From the NCBI RefSeq assembly GCF_004210375.1, contig NC_134831.1, positions 2,480,001 to 2,544,000 on the forward strand: a stretch of DNA of 64,000 bases. The letters run 5' to 3'. Made by a program: the position numbers and the translations under genes. The notes beneath the pieces are model-generated. The model saw only the letters and a program-made list of their open reading frames with translations, was not told where the DNA came from and made no database searches. Source of the stretch: Tachypleus tridentatus. Taxonomy: Eukaryota > Arthropoda > Merostomata > Xiphosura > Limulidae. Position 1 is the stretch's first letter, and every line of letters begins with the position of its first letter. This document shows positions 47,631 through 58,462 of the stretch, one piece after another.

Positions 47631-47912
47631 CTGGCCCGGCATGGCCAGGTGATTAAGGCACTCGACTCGTAATCTGAGAAGCAAAGGTTTGAATCCCCGT
47701 CACACCAAACATGTTTGCCCTTTCAGTTAGGGGCGTTATAACGTGACGGTCAATCTCACTACTCGTTGGTAAAAGCGTAACCCAAGAGTTGGCGGTGGGT
47801 GGTGATGACTACCTGCCTTTCCTTTAGTCTTTCGTTGCTAAATTAAGGACAGCTAGCGTATAATTCAGCCCTTGTGTAGTTTTGCGCGAAATTCAAAGCG
47901 AACAAACATTGT
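47631..47912 (+). repeat. Family A SINE, full length
   Basis: The head TGGCCCGGCATGGCCAGGTG, ATTAAGGCACTCGACTCGTA and AGGTTTGAATCCCCGTCACA keeps loop CTCGTAA, with a diverged V-region. The body and tail follow (AGTTGGCGGTGGGTGGTGAT, GTAGTTTTGCGCGAAATTCA). Confidence 0.94.
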
Positions 47913-48983
47913 ATACAGCAATTACTTTTCTGTAGGCAAAACGTTCTATATATATATATAGGTATAAGATTTATTCCACTTCTTGAATACACAAAAGGAA
48001 CTTGCATTTCGTCAAACAGTTAGAAGCATTAAATAAATTAAAAATACTTTTAAACGTCAGTAAAAATGTTTTGTTTCGTCTGATCATTGGGTGAAGCACA
48101 AACTACTTTCATATGTCTGTTAATGTTTTGTTTAGTACAATCGTTGAGTAAAGCATAAAAACAACTACTTTAAACACTCATAATATGAAAACAAATCTAT
48201 ATAATGATAAATGTATATTTTTTTCTTGTACTGTCATAACATGGAATAACTTCTGGTTTTAAGTCCTTATAAATAGCTCATGGCGGATATTGAGCGAAAA
48301 CTAATTTCTTTAAATACAAGTGTTTCAAAAAGACATTCTCTGTTTTCTCTTTAAATTGATTAGCCACCAAATAATGGGAGAGCTCACAGTAAAATGAATC
48401 AGTAAATATTAGATTTTCTACATCAGTTTTTTATCAGATCAAAATTATGGTTCAGTCATTATCTCTCCTGATCCAAAACCCTCTCTCACCACACACATCG
48501 AATCCATCAATGACAGGATGAAACAATAAAACATGCTTGTTTCTTTAGCAACATTGGCAAACATTTTTAAACATAGCGAATAATACTTGTTCATAGCATG
48601 ATAGCGACGTCGAATGTTGTTGTTGTTTTTTAAAGTAGCTTACACTATTGTTTACCACCAACGAAAAAAATAAATAGTAAAGTAGAGACGTTTTGCTGCT
48701 AATGTTATGATACACCAGGCTAATTTCATAGTGTTCACATTTTCCCTATTAAATGCTAAAAAAAAATTATTTTTATTTTCCTTTTATTATTTTCATCTTT
48801 CGAAGCTCTACTGAAATAAGTGGTTGAGTCTAACGACGCAAAATGCATATTTTTTTCTTTATGTTCATTGGCCTTAAGATTTTGGCCAGCAGTGTATATA
48901 ACTCGATATGCTCTGGTTTCCGTCATTGTGAAGCCAAAACAATTGAAAAGAAATATTTTTGTTGTCCTTCTAATCTTAAAAGC
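47913..48983. other. Unclassified DNA with (TA)n
   Basis: An (AT)n run lies at 47947-47960. The frame at 48820-49053 runs into the family C SINE and has no domain of its own. Confidence 0.4.
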
Positions 48984-49095
48984 TTGCGTGTGTGTGTTTT
49001 CTTATAATAAAGTCACATCGGGCTATCTGCTGAGTCCACCGATGACAATCTAGCGTTGTAAATGCGTAGACTTATCGCTGTATCAGCAGAGGTCA
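48984..49095 (-). repeat. Family C SINE, near full length
   Basis: GCGTGTGTGTGTTTTCTTAT, AATAAAGTCACATCGGGCTA and TCTGCTGAGTCCACCGATGA, then TAGCGTTGTAAATGCGTAGA and CTTATCGCTGTATCAGC. Followed by an (ATA)n microsatellite at about 49109-49124. Confidence 0.82.
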
Positions 49096-49227
49096 GTCAT
49101 AAAGCATATAATAATAATAATAAAATTCGTTAAGTTTTTCCATGACGTGGCAAGATCTTACAGTTTACTGAAAACCTCGAAACAAATAAGCAGTCATGTT
49201 ACTATCACATCACTCACTGATATTACT

Positions 49228-49460
49228 GTTTGTTTGGGATTTTGCGCACAGCTACACAAGGGCTATCTGCTCCAGCCTTTCTTAATTTAGAAATGAAAGG
49301 GTAGGTAGCTAAGTCTTGGACTGGTGTTCTACCAACGAATTGACCGTCACATTATAACTCCCCTATTGCTGATAGGGCGAACATGTTTGGTGGAAGGAGG
49401 ATTCGAAGCCGCAGCCCCCACAGTACGAATCAAACATCCTAGCTACATGGCCTTGTCCGG
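49228..49460 (-). repeat. Family A SINE, internally shortened
   Basis: TGTTTGTTTGGGATTTTGCG, CACAGCTACACAAGGGCTAT, TTCTACCAACGAATTGACCG and GCTGATAGGGCGAACATGTT, then GAGGATTCGAAGCCGCAG and CCTAGCTACATGGCCTTGTC. Confidence 0.85.
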
Positions 49461-49499
49461 TTGGTTGATATTATTCTATATAAACATTTATATTGAAGT

Positions 49500-49613
49500 T
49501 CGTATTTCAGTGGTAAGTTTAGAGATTAACAATTCTATTATCCGAGGCTCAATTCCCCGTGGTGGACAAAGCATAACTAGCCAATCATGTAGCTTTGCGC
49601 TGAAACAAACTTT
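49500..49613 (+). repeat. Family B/C SINE, diverged
   Basis: ATTTCAGTGGTAAGTTTAGA, GATTAACAATTCTATTATCC and GAGGCTCAATTCCCCGTGGT, then CATGTAGCTTTGCGCTGAAA and CAAAC. Confidence 0.68.
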
Positions 49614-51079
49614 AACAGTATTAATAGAAAGGTATTCTTGATGACATAACATAAGTTATAAAAATATACTGAATACACTTACGACACATTTTGTTTGAAA
49701 CTTGTTTCTAATATTGTCATATCCATATATTTATTTTTCATGTCTTTTTCGTAGTATAGGAAAAATTACAATAAAAATCAAATATAAAACACATTTAATT
49801 AACCTTAACCACACAAGTTATTTTTTATCGAACACACATACTTTAAGCCATAAAACAAATCAACTGCAATCTACAATCTACTTTAGGGTTTTGCATATCT
49901 ATGTTGTAAGAAACTAATAACTTTGTTTTTCATACCGTGTAGACACGAATAACTGTAGCTGATTTCACACATTCAGGTAATAAAACATTTAGTATTCATC
50001 GTTTCAATATAGCTATATATTTCTAAACAATAAGGGCAGACAACGTGATTGCTCATTAGAAGATATGAATATTTAGTTCTTTATGTATATATATATATAT
50101 ATATTTATGATTTGATCACCTTAAATTTGTGTCACTTCTCCACCTGTAAGAGGTCTTATTTTTATGGTTAAGCTTCCGATATTTTTCAGCTACACAAACT
50201 TATCAAATATTCAAATTTTCCTTCAGGTATCACATTCTATTCCAGTGTTATCTTGCTGTGAGTACAGTTCTTACTGAAGTTGTTTTTCAAATCATTTGTA
50301 TAATACTCTTGATATTATTTTTTCCAGGCGTCAAATATAATTTTTAAGTAAGAAAAATAGCCATTGGTGGCAGCAGTTGGCATTTTCTTCTTTTAGAAAA
50401 CTGTTTGTTTCATTTGTTGTTGTTGTTTGCGAGTTTTGACCCTAATGACTTTATAAACAAATTCAATAAACATCTATCATTGCAGATGTCGCACTTCGGA
50501 GATAGAATAGCGACTGGCTGGCTAATTAAATCTCGATTTCAGTCGAATAACAACAAAATAAACAACTCATTTTTAGGTGAACTATCTTTAGTAAATTTGA
50601 CGACTACGATCCACCTGTCTATTGATGTAGGAAAATAGTTATAAAAACTACACTGAAAAAACCAGCTGTTGTGTTAAGATAATTCTAATAACAATAACTC
50701 ACATTTACCACATTAATCAACTGTGTTTATCTTGAAATGGTTATTTTTCTAAAAATGTGTTTTCACTATGCTAACAGTTGGTAACATAATGTTACGAAAT
50801 CTTATGTTTTTGACATTCACACTGCAGGGAATGTGTAACATTATCTTATAACGCACGAGGCCCGTCTTTACTTTTTTTTCTTCTTATTGTAGTTACCAGC
50901 CTTTCGTACATAATTAAAAAAAGTTAGGAAAAACAAGGAAAACTACACAACTTTAATTATTGGTGACCCGTTGAACTTCAAAGATAACCAGTATTTTCAA
51001 ATTCAACTTATTTTTCTATGATCATTGGCTGAACACTTAGAACAGAGGTTTCTAAGATAAAAACACAAATGTTCTTACT
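49614..51079. other. Unclassified A+T-rich DNA with (AT)n
   Basis: An (AT)n run lies at 50085-50104. Frames at 49702-49917 and 50405-50638 lack domains. Confidence 0.4.
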
Positions 51080-51215
51080 ACTGAGAGACAGAAGGCAACC
51101 AGTCAGTACCATCCATTACGACTTTAAAAGCGATAATGAAATTGACTGTCAGTCTGAAAATGATAAGCCAATTCAGGGTACTGCGGTCCGTACGTCAGAC
51201 CTTCTTATATGCAGG
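51080..51215 (-). repeat. Decayed family A SINE beside a minisatellite
   Basis: ACTGAGAGACAGAAGGCAAC, CAGTCAGTACCATCCATTAC and AATGAAATTGACTGTCAGTC, then CCAATTCAGGGTACTGCGG follow the family A body order at low identity. The 64-bp array begins right after it. Confidence 0.5.
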
Positions 51216-51218
51216 CAG

Positions 51219-51730
51219 GAATATTATATGTTACATCTCTCCTTATAAGACGAGATACTTACTGTAAGATAGTAGACCGTACTAATATTATATGTTACAT
51301 CTCTCCTTATAAGACGAGATACTTACTGTAAGATAGTAGACCGTACTAATATTATATGTTACATCTCTCCTTATAAGACGAGATACTTACTGTAAGATAG
51401 TAGACCGTACTAATATTATATGTTACATCTCTCCTTATAAGACGAGATACTTACTGTAAGATAGTAGACCGTACTAATATTATATGTTACATCTCTCCTT
51501 ACAAGACGAGATACTTACTGTAAGATAGTAGACCGTACTAATATTATATGTTACATCTCTCCTTACAAGACGAGATACTTACTGTAAGATAGTAGACCGT
51601 ACTAATATTATATGTTACATCTCTCCTTATAAGACGAGATACTTACTGTAAGATAGTAGACCGTACTAATATTATATGTTACATCTCTCCTTATAAGACG
51701 AGATACTTACTGTAAGATAGTAGACCGTAC
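51219..51730. repeat. Minisatellite, 64-bp unit, 8 very similar copies
   Basis: The unit includes AATATTATATGTTACATCTC, TCCTTATAAGACGAGATACT, TACTGTAAGATAGTAGACCG and TACT. Unit positions 51241 and 51305 are 64 bp apart. Between whole units, the only difference I noted is CTTATAAGA against CTTACAAGA in two units, so the array is recent or homogenised. It ends sharply at GACCGTAC before a T/C-rich stretch. Confidence 0.97.
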
Positions 51731-52239
51731 TTCTTTTCTTTTCTTTCTTCCGCGATGTATACATCACTTCGTCTCTAGTAATCACGAGATGGTAACCACG
51801 TGACTTCAGGAAAACCAGCATAGTAGTTATAACTACAGCAACATCTAAAAGTATCACTCAAAGGTCAGTTGCGCAAATATTTTAAGAAACCAAAACAAAC
51901 AAAAAAGAAAACACGTTTTTATATATTTCGTGGTATAGAAAGCTCATCACGCCACCTATTAAAGTTGCTACTGTTATTTAAATCTTTATTATAATAGAGA
52001 TACGGAATTCGTGCAAGAACTCAGCTACATAGTGTAAACACTGTTTGCCCAGTTCAATATCTTCTTTCGTGCAGTGAAGACGGAGTCGATTATGCTTCAC
52101 TGTGGAAAGTTCTAGCACTTTGGTATTGGTAAGAGTACAGTTATTCACTGTGGTTAACACACTCTAGAACGATATCTTTGTACGTTCTGTATGTGGATGC
52201 CTACTTATCGTCATAATTCCACAACAGTGGCATAGTTGA
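51731..52239. other. Unclassified DNA
   Basis: Starts with a pyrimidine-rich run (51731-51750). The short minus-strand frames at 51672-51857 and 51978-52160 have no domain. Confidence 0.4.
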
Positions 52240-52311
52240 AATTTTATGAGAAATTTTAACTATAAGGGGCAGTTCGTATTTTATAAGTGTTATGGAAATG
52301 GTGCAACCAAG

Positions 52312-52556
52312 ATTTTATGAAAAATGCTGTAGATATGACATAATTGAGATTTCATAATAAATGTTGTAGATAGGACATAACTGAGATTTCATGATAAATG
52401 TTGTAGATATGACATAACTGAGGTTTTATGATAAATGTTGTAGATATGGCATAACTCATATTTTATGATAAGTGTTGTAGATATGGCATAACTCATATTT
52501 TATGATAAATGTTGTAGATATGACATAACTGAAATTTTATGATAAAATTTATGGTA
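52312..52556. repeat. Minisatellite, 37-bp unit, about 6-7 copies
   Basis: The unit is TGTTGTAGATATGACATAAC and TGAGATTTTATGATAAA. GTAGAT positions 52329 and 52366 are 37 bp apart. Diverged earlier units may extend left to about 52240. Confidence 0.9.
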
Positions 52557-52758
52557 ATAATAAAATTTATGATAATATTTCGATTTGATAATGTCGAAAA
52601 AAATATTTATTTTCTACTTTTTTAATTGAAAAATGTGATTTTTATAATATTCTATGAATGCTGCTTTTATAGATATGTTTTCCCTTTGATATTCTGGTAC
52701 ACTGTAATTAAATATTCATTTATTTTAAATCAATATTTTGATTAGGTCATACGTGTGA

Positions 52759-53043
52759 AGCCCGGTATGGCCAGGTGGTTAAGGAGCTTGGCTCGTACTC
52801 TGAGCGTCGTGGGTTCGAATCTTTTTCACACCAAATAAGATCGCCCTTTCAGCCGTGGGGGCGTTATAAGTTACGGTCAATCGCGCTATTCGTTGATAAA
52901 AGAGTAGCCCAACAGTCGGCGGTAAGTGGTGATTACTAGCTGTCTTTTTTTCTAGTCTTTCACTGCTAAATTATGGACGGTTAGCGCAGATAGCCCTCGT
53001 GTAGCTTTGCGCGAAATTTAAAACAAATGAAACCAAAAACAAA
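52759..53043 (+). repeat. Family A SINE, full length
   Basis: The head AGCCCGGTATGGCCAGGTGG, TTAAGGAGCTTGGCTCGTAC and GTGGGTTCGAATCTTTTTCA is followed by the body (CGCCCTTTCAGCCGTGGGGG, CGTTATAAGTTACGGTCAAT) and the tail GCGCAGATAGCCCTCGTGTA, GCTTTGCGCGAAATTTAAAA. This is one of the best copies for the tail consensus. Confidence 0.95.
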
Positions 53044-53457
53044 CACACGTGCTGATTTTCGCTTTATCTTGTGTTGACACACATGTGAAGTTCACTTGTG
53101 TGAATTAAAGACGGGTTTTGTATCACCATTTTGTAGTCTTAGCGTTATATTCTTTATTGTAAAGTAGAATATGTTCATTGTTTGAAAATATTAATTTACT
53201 ATGTATATAATACATTAACAACCAATTCCGGAATTTGTTGAACATAAATGTTAGACTTGTATAGATTAGGCTGCTATTAAATAGTTCAGTACATATTAAG
53301 TTTATTTAAGGTTTCAGCGTTACATATTTTTCATGCTAGTGTACAAAGTTACTTTAATATGTATATAATTTTCGTCGCACTAACTAGATATGGGGTTGAA
53401 AGTTATCTGACTCTTGGCTTTTCAACACGAGACTTCAGAACAAAGAAATAAGAGGAT
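53044..53457. other. Unclassified DNA
   Basis: No gene or repeat recognised. Confidence 0.35.
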
Positions 53458-53553
53458 TGTTTGCTTGTTTTAAACGCACAATGGTTATCTGTGCTCTGCC
53501 TAATAGGGGTTTCGAAACTCGATTTTTACAGCGATATAATCCTCCCTATAGTT
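53458..53553 (-). repeat. Family B SINE, head truncated
   Basis: TGTTTGCTTGTTTTAAACGC, ACAATGGTTATCTGTGCTCT and GCCTAATAGGGGTTTCGAAA, then TTTTTACAGCGATATAATCC. The final 20-30 bp of the head are lost. Confidence 0.75.
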
Positions 53554-54325
53554 ACTACTGAGATTACTACTGTGAGGAGGGAGTCGCTAAGCACGACCTT
53601 GGATACAATGACGACACATTCGCCGGTCCAGAGACTATACTTTAATAGAAGGGCAGGGGAAGAACGTACAAAGTAAGATGTCTTTTGAGTTAATAAAGCA
53701 TAAGCTCTTTCTTAACCTCTTCCGGGAAGCTTTATAATGGTATACGTTATGTGTGGTTTAATAAATTCTAAACACAGTTCATAATGCCAACTTTGTTATT
53801 ATTGTAGCAATTCGCTGCTATTCGAAACATTAGTTTATTTAGAATATTTTCATCTTACAAGCATTCTTAAGATCCTCCAACCGTCTCAGCAAAATTCTGA
53901 GATCGATATATGCAAGGCTTATGTTCTCAAGCCCAGACGCATCTATGTTATTAAATTTGCACATTTTTTTACTGTTAAACCCGATTCAACTACTTTTAAT
54001 TTTGTCATATATTCCTGATCTATTTGTATTTTTTTTCCTTATAATGTAATCCTTTTAGTTTTAACTGAGGATTAAAATTATTTAATTAATTTCTAAATAT
54101 CGCCTGCTCTGGTTAACTAGTTTTGACTGGTTTTGTCTGGCAAATACCTTTTATTTTTTAGAGCCAACATCAAGGCTCTTTATTGTCTTATTTATGACTA
54201 CCTGTTACGCTAATAACGATCGTAATACATTTGATTTAAACTAGCCCTGACAGGGTTTTATTACTTTATGATTTTGGATACATTTAATCAACAGTTTTGT
54301 TTGTTGTTTGTTGTTTTTTTTTTTA
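53554..54325. other. Unclassified A+T-rich DNA
   Basis: No gene or repeat recognised. Confidence 0.4.
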
Positions 54326-54557
54326 GTTTCACACAAAGCTACACGAGAGCTATCTGTGCTAGCCGTCCTTTATTTTGCAGTGTAAGACTAGAGGGAAGGC
54401 AGCTGGTCATCACCACCCACCTTGGGCTACTTTTTTACCAGCGAATAGTGGGATTGACCGTTACATTATAACGCTCCCACGGCTGAAAGGACGAGCATAT
54501 CTAGTGTGACGTAAATTCGAACTCTCGACCCTTAGATTGCGAGGCGAGAGCACTAAC
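54326..54557 (-). repeat. Family A SINE, interrupted at the head
   Basis: TTTAGTTTCACACAAAGCTA, CACGAGAGCTATCTGTGCTA, TAGTGGGATTGACCGTTACA and ACGCTCCCACGGCTGAAAGG, then AAATTCGAACTCTCGACCCT and GAGAGCACTAAC. The last part of the head is absent here and reappears at 54717-54748. Confidence 0.9.
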
Positions 54558-54716
54558 CTGAATAATAGGATAAAATTTTATCATAATAACTTTAATTAAG
54601 CAGTATGCTTTATGTTACAATTTACGCAAATTCGTAAAAAATATAACAAACAGTTTGAGCAGCAATTTTCCATTTGAATTTATTTCAATCGTGTTTCATT
54701 AGCTAGCTCATAAGTT
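54558..54716. other. About 160-bp insertion of unknown type in a SINE head
   Basis: A+T-rich sequence sits between GAGAGCACTAAC (left) and GAGAGTCCTAAC (right), which look like an imperfect 12-bp duplication. No terminal repeat, tail or coding sequence recognised. Confidence 0.5.
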
Positions 54717-54748
54717 GAGAGTCCTAACTATCTAGCCATTCCGGGCCA
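54717..54748 (-). repeat. Remainder of family A SINE head
   Basis: GAGAGTCCTAACTATCTAGC and CATTCCGGGCC are the outer end of the family A head complement, completing the copy interrupted at 54557. Confidence 0.82.
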
Positions 54749-57030
54749 CCATATCATGTATTAAAATATTGTTAATTGTAGGACTTTCCAACAAGACTTG
54801 CTTTCGATGATACAAGGCGGTAGTTTTAGAACACTATTAAACCTGAGAGTCGCAATCCATACAGATATTTTTTTGATGTTTTGTTCAACGTGAAACCACT
54901 GACAGTTTACCTGCAGCCATATTGGAAATCTTAAAAAACACTTTCGAACGTGGGGATAAGTGACATGTTTTGACGTCATGGAAAATAGTAATAAGATGCT
55001 TTTAGGATCAGCTTTATCTATTAGCCTTGTCTTGATCATTAGCAGGAGATAAGATAAAGTTTTGCAAGTAAGTTGATAAGGTTAGATACAAAATCTAGAT
55101 TTCTGTAACTAAACATAAATTTAGAATTTATTGGCTTCGCTTAGACTCAAGTGAACAGCATGGCTATTTATGCATCGCCAACAGAATGAAACTTAATTCA
55201 TAAAGAATAAATAGTCTCTGTGTATTACAACTGAGATTTAGATGTAGAAGTAGAATTCGTGATATAAGCTTCGAATTTGACTCGAGTTGACGGATTTTGG
55301 TAGATAATAATGAAACATTCTCTAAAATCACAAGATAGGCCTGGGTAACAGATCACATGCGATTTTCAGTCTGAATTTAGTGTAACAGTCTGAACAATGC
55401 ATATCTTCGTATTTTATTTATATACATAATACTCTTATATACATTAAGCGTCTACATGTAAAATCAAATAAAGTCTAATAGGAAAGAGCCTATCGAGATA
55501 AAATATAAAAATGTGTTTATAACATTTAAATCTTAACGTAGATAATTTATTGTAAGATTGATAAGAATCGTTAAATCAAAATTATTGTACATGCACATGA
55601 AAAACAATTGCTCTATTCTACAATAGACCATTAACTAATTAATCAATCTACATTTATCTCTACCTTATATAGATTCGTAAGTTATTTTTTATCATAGGAT
55701 AAAATAAGTCAGTAGAACAGACAACAAATAAATAAATCTCATTTCAAGTATCATTTCCCATATTTAATTTATCTCGCATTTCAAAATATCTCAGTTTAAA
55801 AAAACGTTTCTTCTTATTCAGCAAAGTACAAGGGATTCCCAATATGGCGGCATCGTAACTTCAAGTTTTCGTAGCCTTTCAGCAACATAGTTAAACATAG
55901 AAGTCGATTATTTTGAGAAAAGCTTTATTTTATGATATCGTTGTAGAATTTCTGTAATGCTTCTCTTTCACATATTTTTTCCATAAATAAATGATAAATG
56001 ATTTTTCATCTGTTTTAAGTTGTTTGATTTAACGTCACCTGGTGATAAATAAATGTATGAAAATAAACCTTCTTTAAAATATTTTTTATATTTGTATAAT
56101 AATAAACAAAATAACATGTACTACTGGTTTTAAAATATTAAATATTTTTATATCAAGTTCATTGATTTCTAACCGAGCCACCTATACTCCACAAAGAAAA
56201 GTATCCTTTCAGCTAGAGAGATTTGAGGTTCGAGAATCTACCAAACCTGACATGTTTCTCAGTATGCGATATTTTCTGCATTTTTTATTTGTTTTTATAA
56301 CCAATATAGTATTTGTCATTTATTTCTCAGTTCGTCAGTTTACAAAACGAATATTAAAATGCGTCCAATCATGGTTGAGTACTGATTTGAATCGTATTGA
56401 TATACGTTCCTTATGAATATCGCAAGTAGTTTGTTGACTGGTGTCCAATGATTTCTAGTTTGTATTGTGACTTTATTCACTCACGTAAACCTAAAAACAT
56501 TACAAGCACGTACAAGGTTTCGACTGGGATGTGGTTAAAAGTGGTTCACTATTATTTTGAATATAAAAATGTCTTAAATGTTTTAAAATTTTATACACAG
56601 CTGCTGTCGAGTCAGAATTTTGTTATGAAAGAGTTAAGATCTCAAAATTTCTATCAAAAGGCGACAATTTTTGTTTTTTTATATATACAACCTTTCAGAT
56701 ATAATATGACATCAACGATATCTAATATCTATTTATAGATCTGAAAGCTTCAAACATGTTTTCTTAATTTTTATGACGGCGACAATCTACGCTGCTTATC
56801 GTAGCTTTATAATTTACACGGTGTAGGGCGTCTCACCCTTGTCTTAATGTTTATTCCATAACATTGAACTCCATTTTTTCCTACAATTCTTTCAGTATTA
56901 CCTAAATAGATCACTGCTTGGGCTTGTTAAGGGGCGGAAAATTTTTCATTGTGAATTCACAGAGAGTGTTTATCAAGAGATAAGAGTATTAGCTAAGAAA
57001 TGAGTTGCTGGTATATAGATTGACTTCCAT
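54749..57030. other. Unclassified A+T-rich DNA
   Basis: The 92-codon minus-strand frame (54761-55039) and plus-strand frames at 56162-56416 and 56448-56738 have no recognised domain. This is one of the longest stretches with no identified repeat. Confidence 0.4.
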
Positions 57031-57079
57031 CGTTTCGAATGTTACTTTATATTCATTTACATATCGATCTATTTGTCCC

Positions 57080-57302
57080 TCTCTCTTTCAGCAGGGACTT
57101 GCAATTAGGACCTAAACTCTCAATCTGCGAGTCATGGGATCGAAACCATTCACCGAATGTACTTGTTATTTCAGTTGTAGAGGGTTATAATGTAACCACC
57201 AATACCGATTCTTCGTTGGTAAAAAAGAATTGGCAATTAGTGGTGTCAACTAGTTGGCTTCCTTGTGTATTATTTCACAATTAGAGACGGCTGGTGCATA
57301 TA
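57080..57302 (+). repeat. Diverged family A SINE that seeds a minisatellite
   Basis: Blocks follow the family A order: GGGATCGAAACCATTCACCG (B-box side), TTTCAGTTGTAGAGGGTTAT, AACCACCAATACCGATTCTT, CGTTGGTAAAAAAGAATTGG, ACTAGTTGGCTTCCTTGTGT and CACAATTAGAGACGGCTGGT. The expected tail then runs straight into the 36-bp array. Confidence 0.72.
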
Positions 57303-57932
57303 GCTCTCGAATATCTTTGTGGGTGTCTAGTGCATATAGCTCTCGAATATCTTTGTGGGTGTCTAGTGCATAGTCCTCAAATATCTTTGTGGGTGCCTAG
57401 CGCATATAGCTTTCGAATATCTTTGTGGGTGTCTGTGTGTCTTGGATGCCTAGCGCATGCTTTCGAATATCTTTGTGTTTCGAATATCGAATATCTTTGT
57501 GTGTGTCTAGTGCATATAGCTCTCGAATATCTTTGTGGGTGTCTAGTGCATATAGTCCTCAAATATCTTTGTGGATGCCTAGCGCATATAGCTTTCGAAT
57601 ATCTTTGTGTGTGTCTAGTGCATATAGCTCTCGAATATCTTTGTGGGTGTCTAGTGCATATAGCTCTCGAATATTTTTGTGGGTGTCTAGTGCATATAGC
57701 TCTCGAATATCTTTGTGGGTGTCTAGTGCATATAGCTCTCGAATATCTTTGTAAGTATCTAGTGCATATAGCTCTCGAATATCTTTGTGGGTGTCTAGAG
57801 CATATAGCCCTCGAACATCTTTGTGGGTGCCTAGTGCATATGGGCCTCGAATAAATCTGTGGACGCCTAGTGCATATAACCATCGAATACCTCTGTGGGT
57901 GCCCAATGCACCTAGTACACATAGCTCTCAAA
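57294..57932. repeat. Minisatellite, 36-bp unit, derived from a SINE tail
   Basis: The unit is TAGTGCATATAGCTCTCGAA and TATCTTTGTGGGTGTC, about 16-17 copies with a few irregular ones near 57430-57500. Compared with the family A tail TAGCGCAGATAGCCCTCGTG TAGCTTTGCG, 24 of 30 positions agree, and the array starts exactly where the adjoining SINE reaches this segment. Because 36 is divisible by three, long open frames run through it on both strands (57294-57854 plus, 57377-57931 minus), with 12-residue repeats such as HIALEYLCGCLV. They are a by-product of the period and not evidence of a gene. Confidence 0.93.
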
Positions 57933-58358
57933 TATTCTTCGTTTGTTTTAAAATGCTTTTCTTATAATTATTGTTCTTTCTTGTCAACGTTGCTCTACTT
58001 CACCTTATTTATAGACCTTAATGTCAAACATAGAATTCTCATGGCTACTGGAAAGCAAATAAAGAATAATGGTGTAGAACGAGAAAAAAACTATGTCGTA
58101 TCTCAGTTCTGAGATGTTAAAATTGACAGTAAATTACTAGCAAAACAAGATTTTATTCTTCATCAAGCTTTTAAAATATTGAATAATTTGAGTTAGACAA
58201 AAATTAAAACGTAATGAATTTTAATACAGACTAACAGAACAGGCAAATAACAAACCAATCTGACATTGTATGATAATTATTTCTTACAAACATAATGTTT
58301 TTAATTAATTAAAATGTTCAATGTTTTGCTTGCGTAACTGGAAAACTATAAAGTAATT
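57933..58358. other. Unclassified A+T-rich DNA
   Basis: No gene or repeat recognised. Confidence 0.35.
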
Positions 58359-58462
58359 TTCACACTGATAAATGTATTCACTCAACTTATTTACTTGAGT
58401 ATTTTTTCACACTGATAAAGGTAATAATAAATGTATTCATTGAACTTATTTGCTTGAGCGAG
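58359..58462. repeat. Short tandem duplication, about 57 bp x 2
   Basis: TTTTCACACTGATAAATGTA, TTCACTCAACTTATTTACTT and GAG are repeated as TTTTCACACTGATAAAGGTA, ATTCATTGAACTTATTTGCT and TGAG, with a short insertion in the second copy. Confidence 0.8.

Noticed and set aside
47631..47710. Possible functional tRNA gene (Thr-like)
   Set aside because: The tRNA-like part is followed by the family A SINE body and tail, as in every similar copy, and the anticodon and T stems contain mismatches. It is a SINE head.
57377..57931. 184-codon minus-strand frame with RHPQRYSRAICT repeats
   Set aside because: Created by the 36-bp period of the minisatellite; equivalent frames exist on the plus strand.
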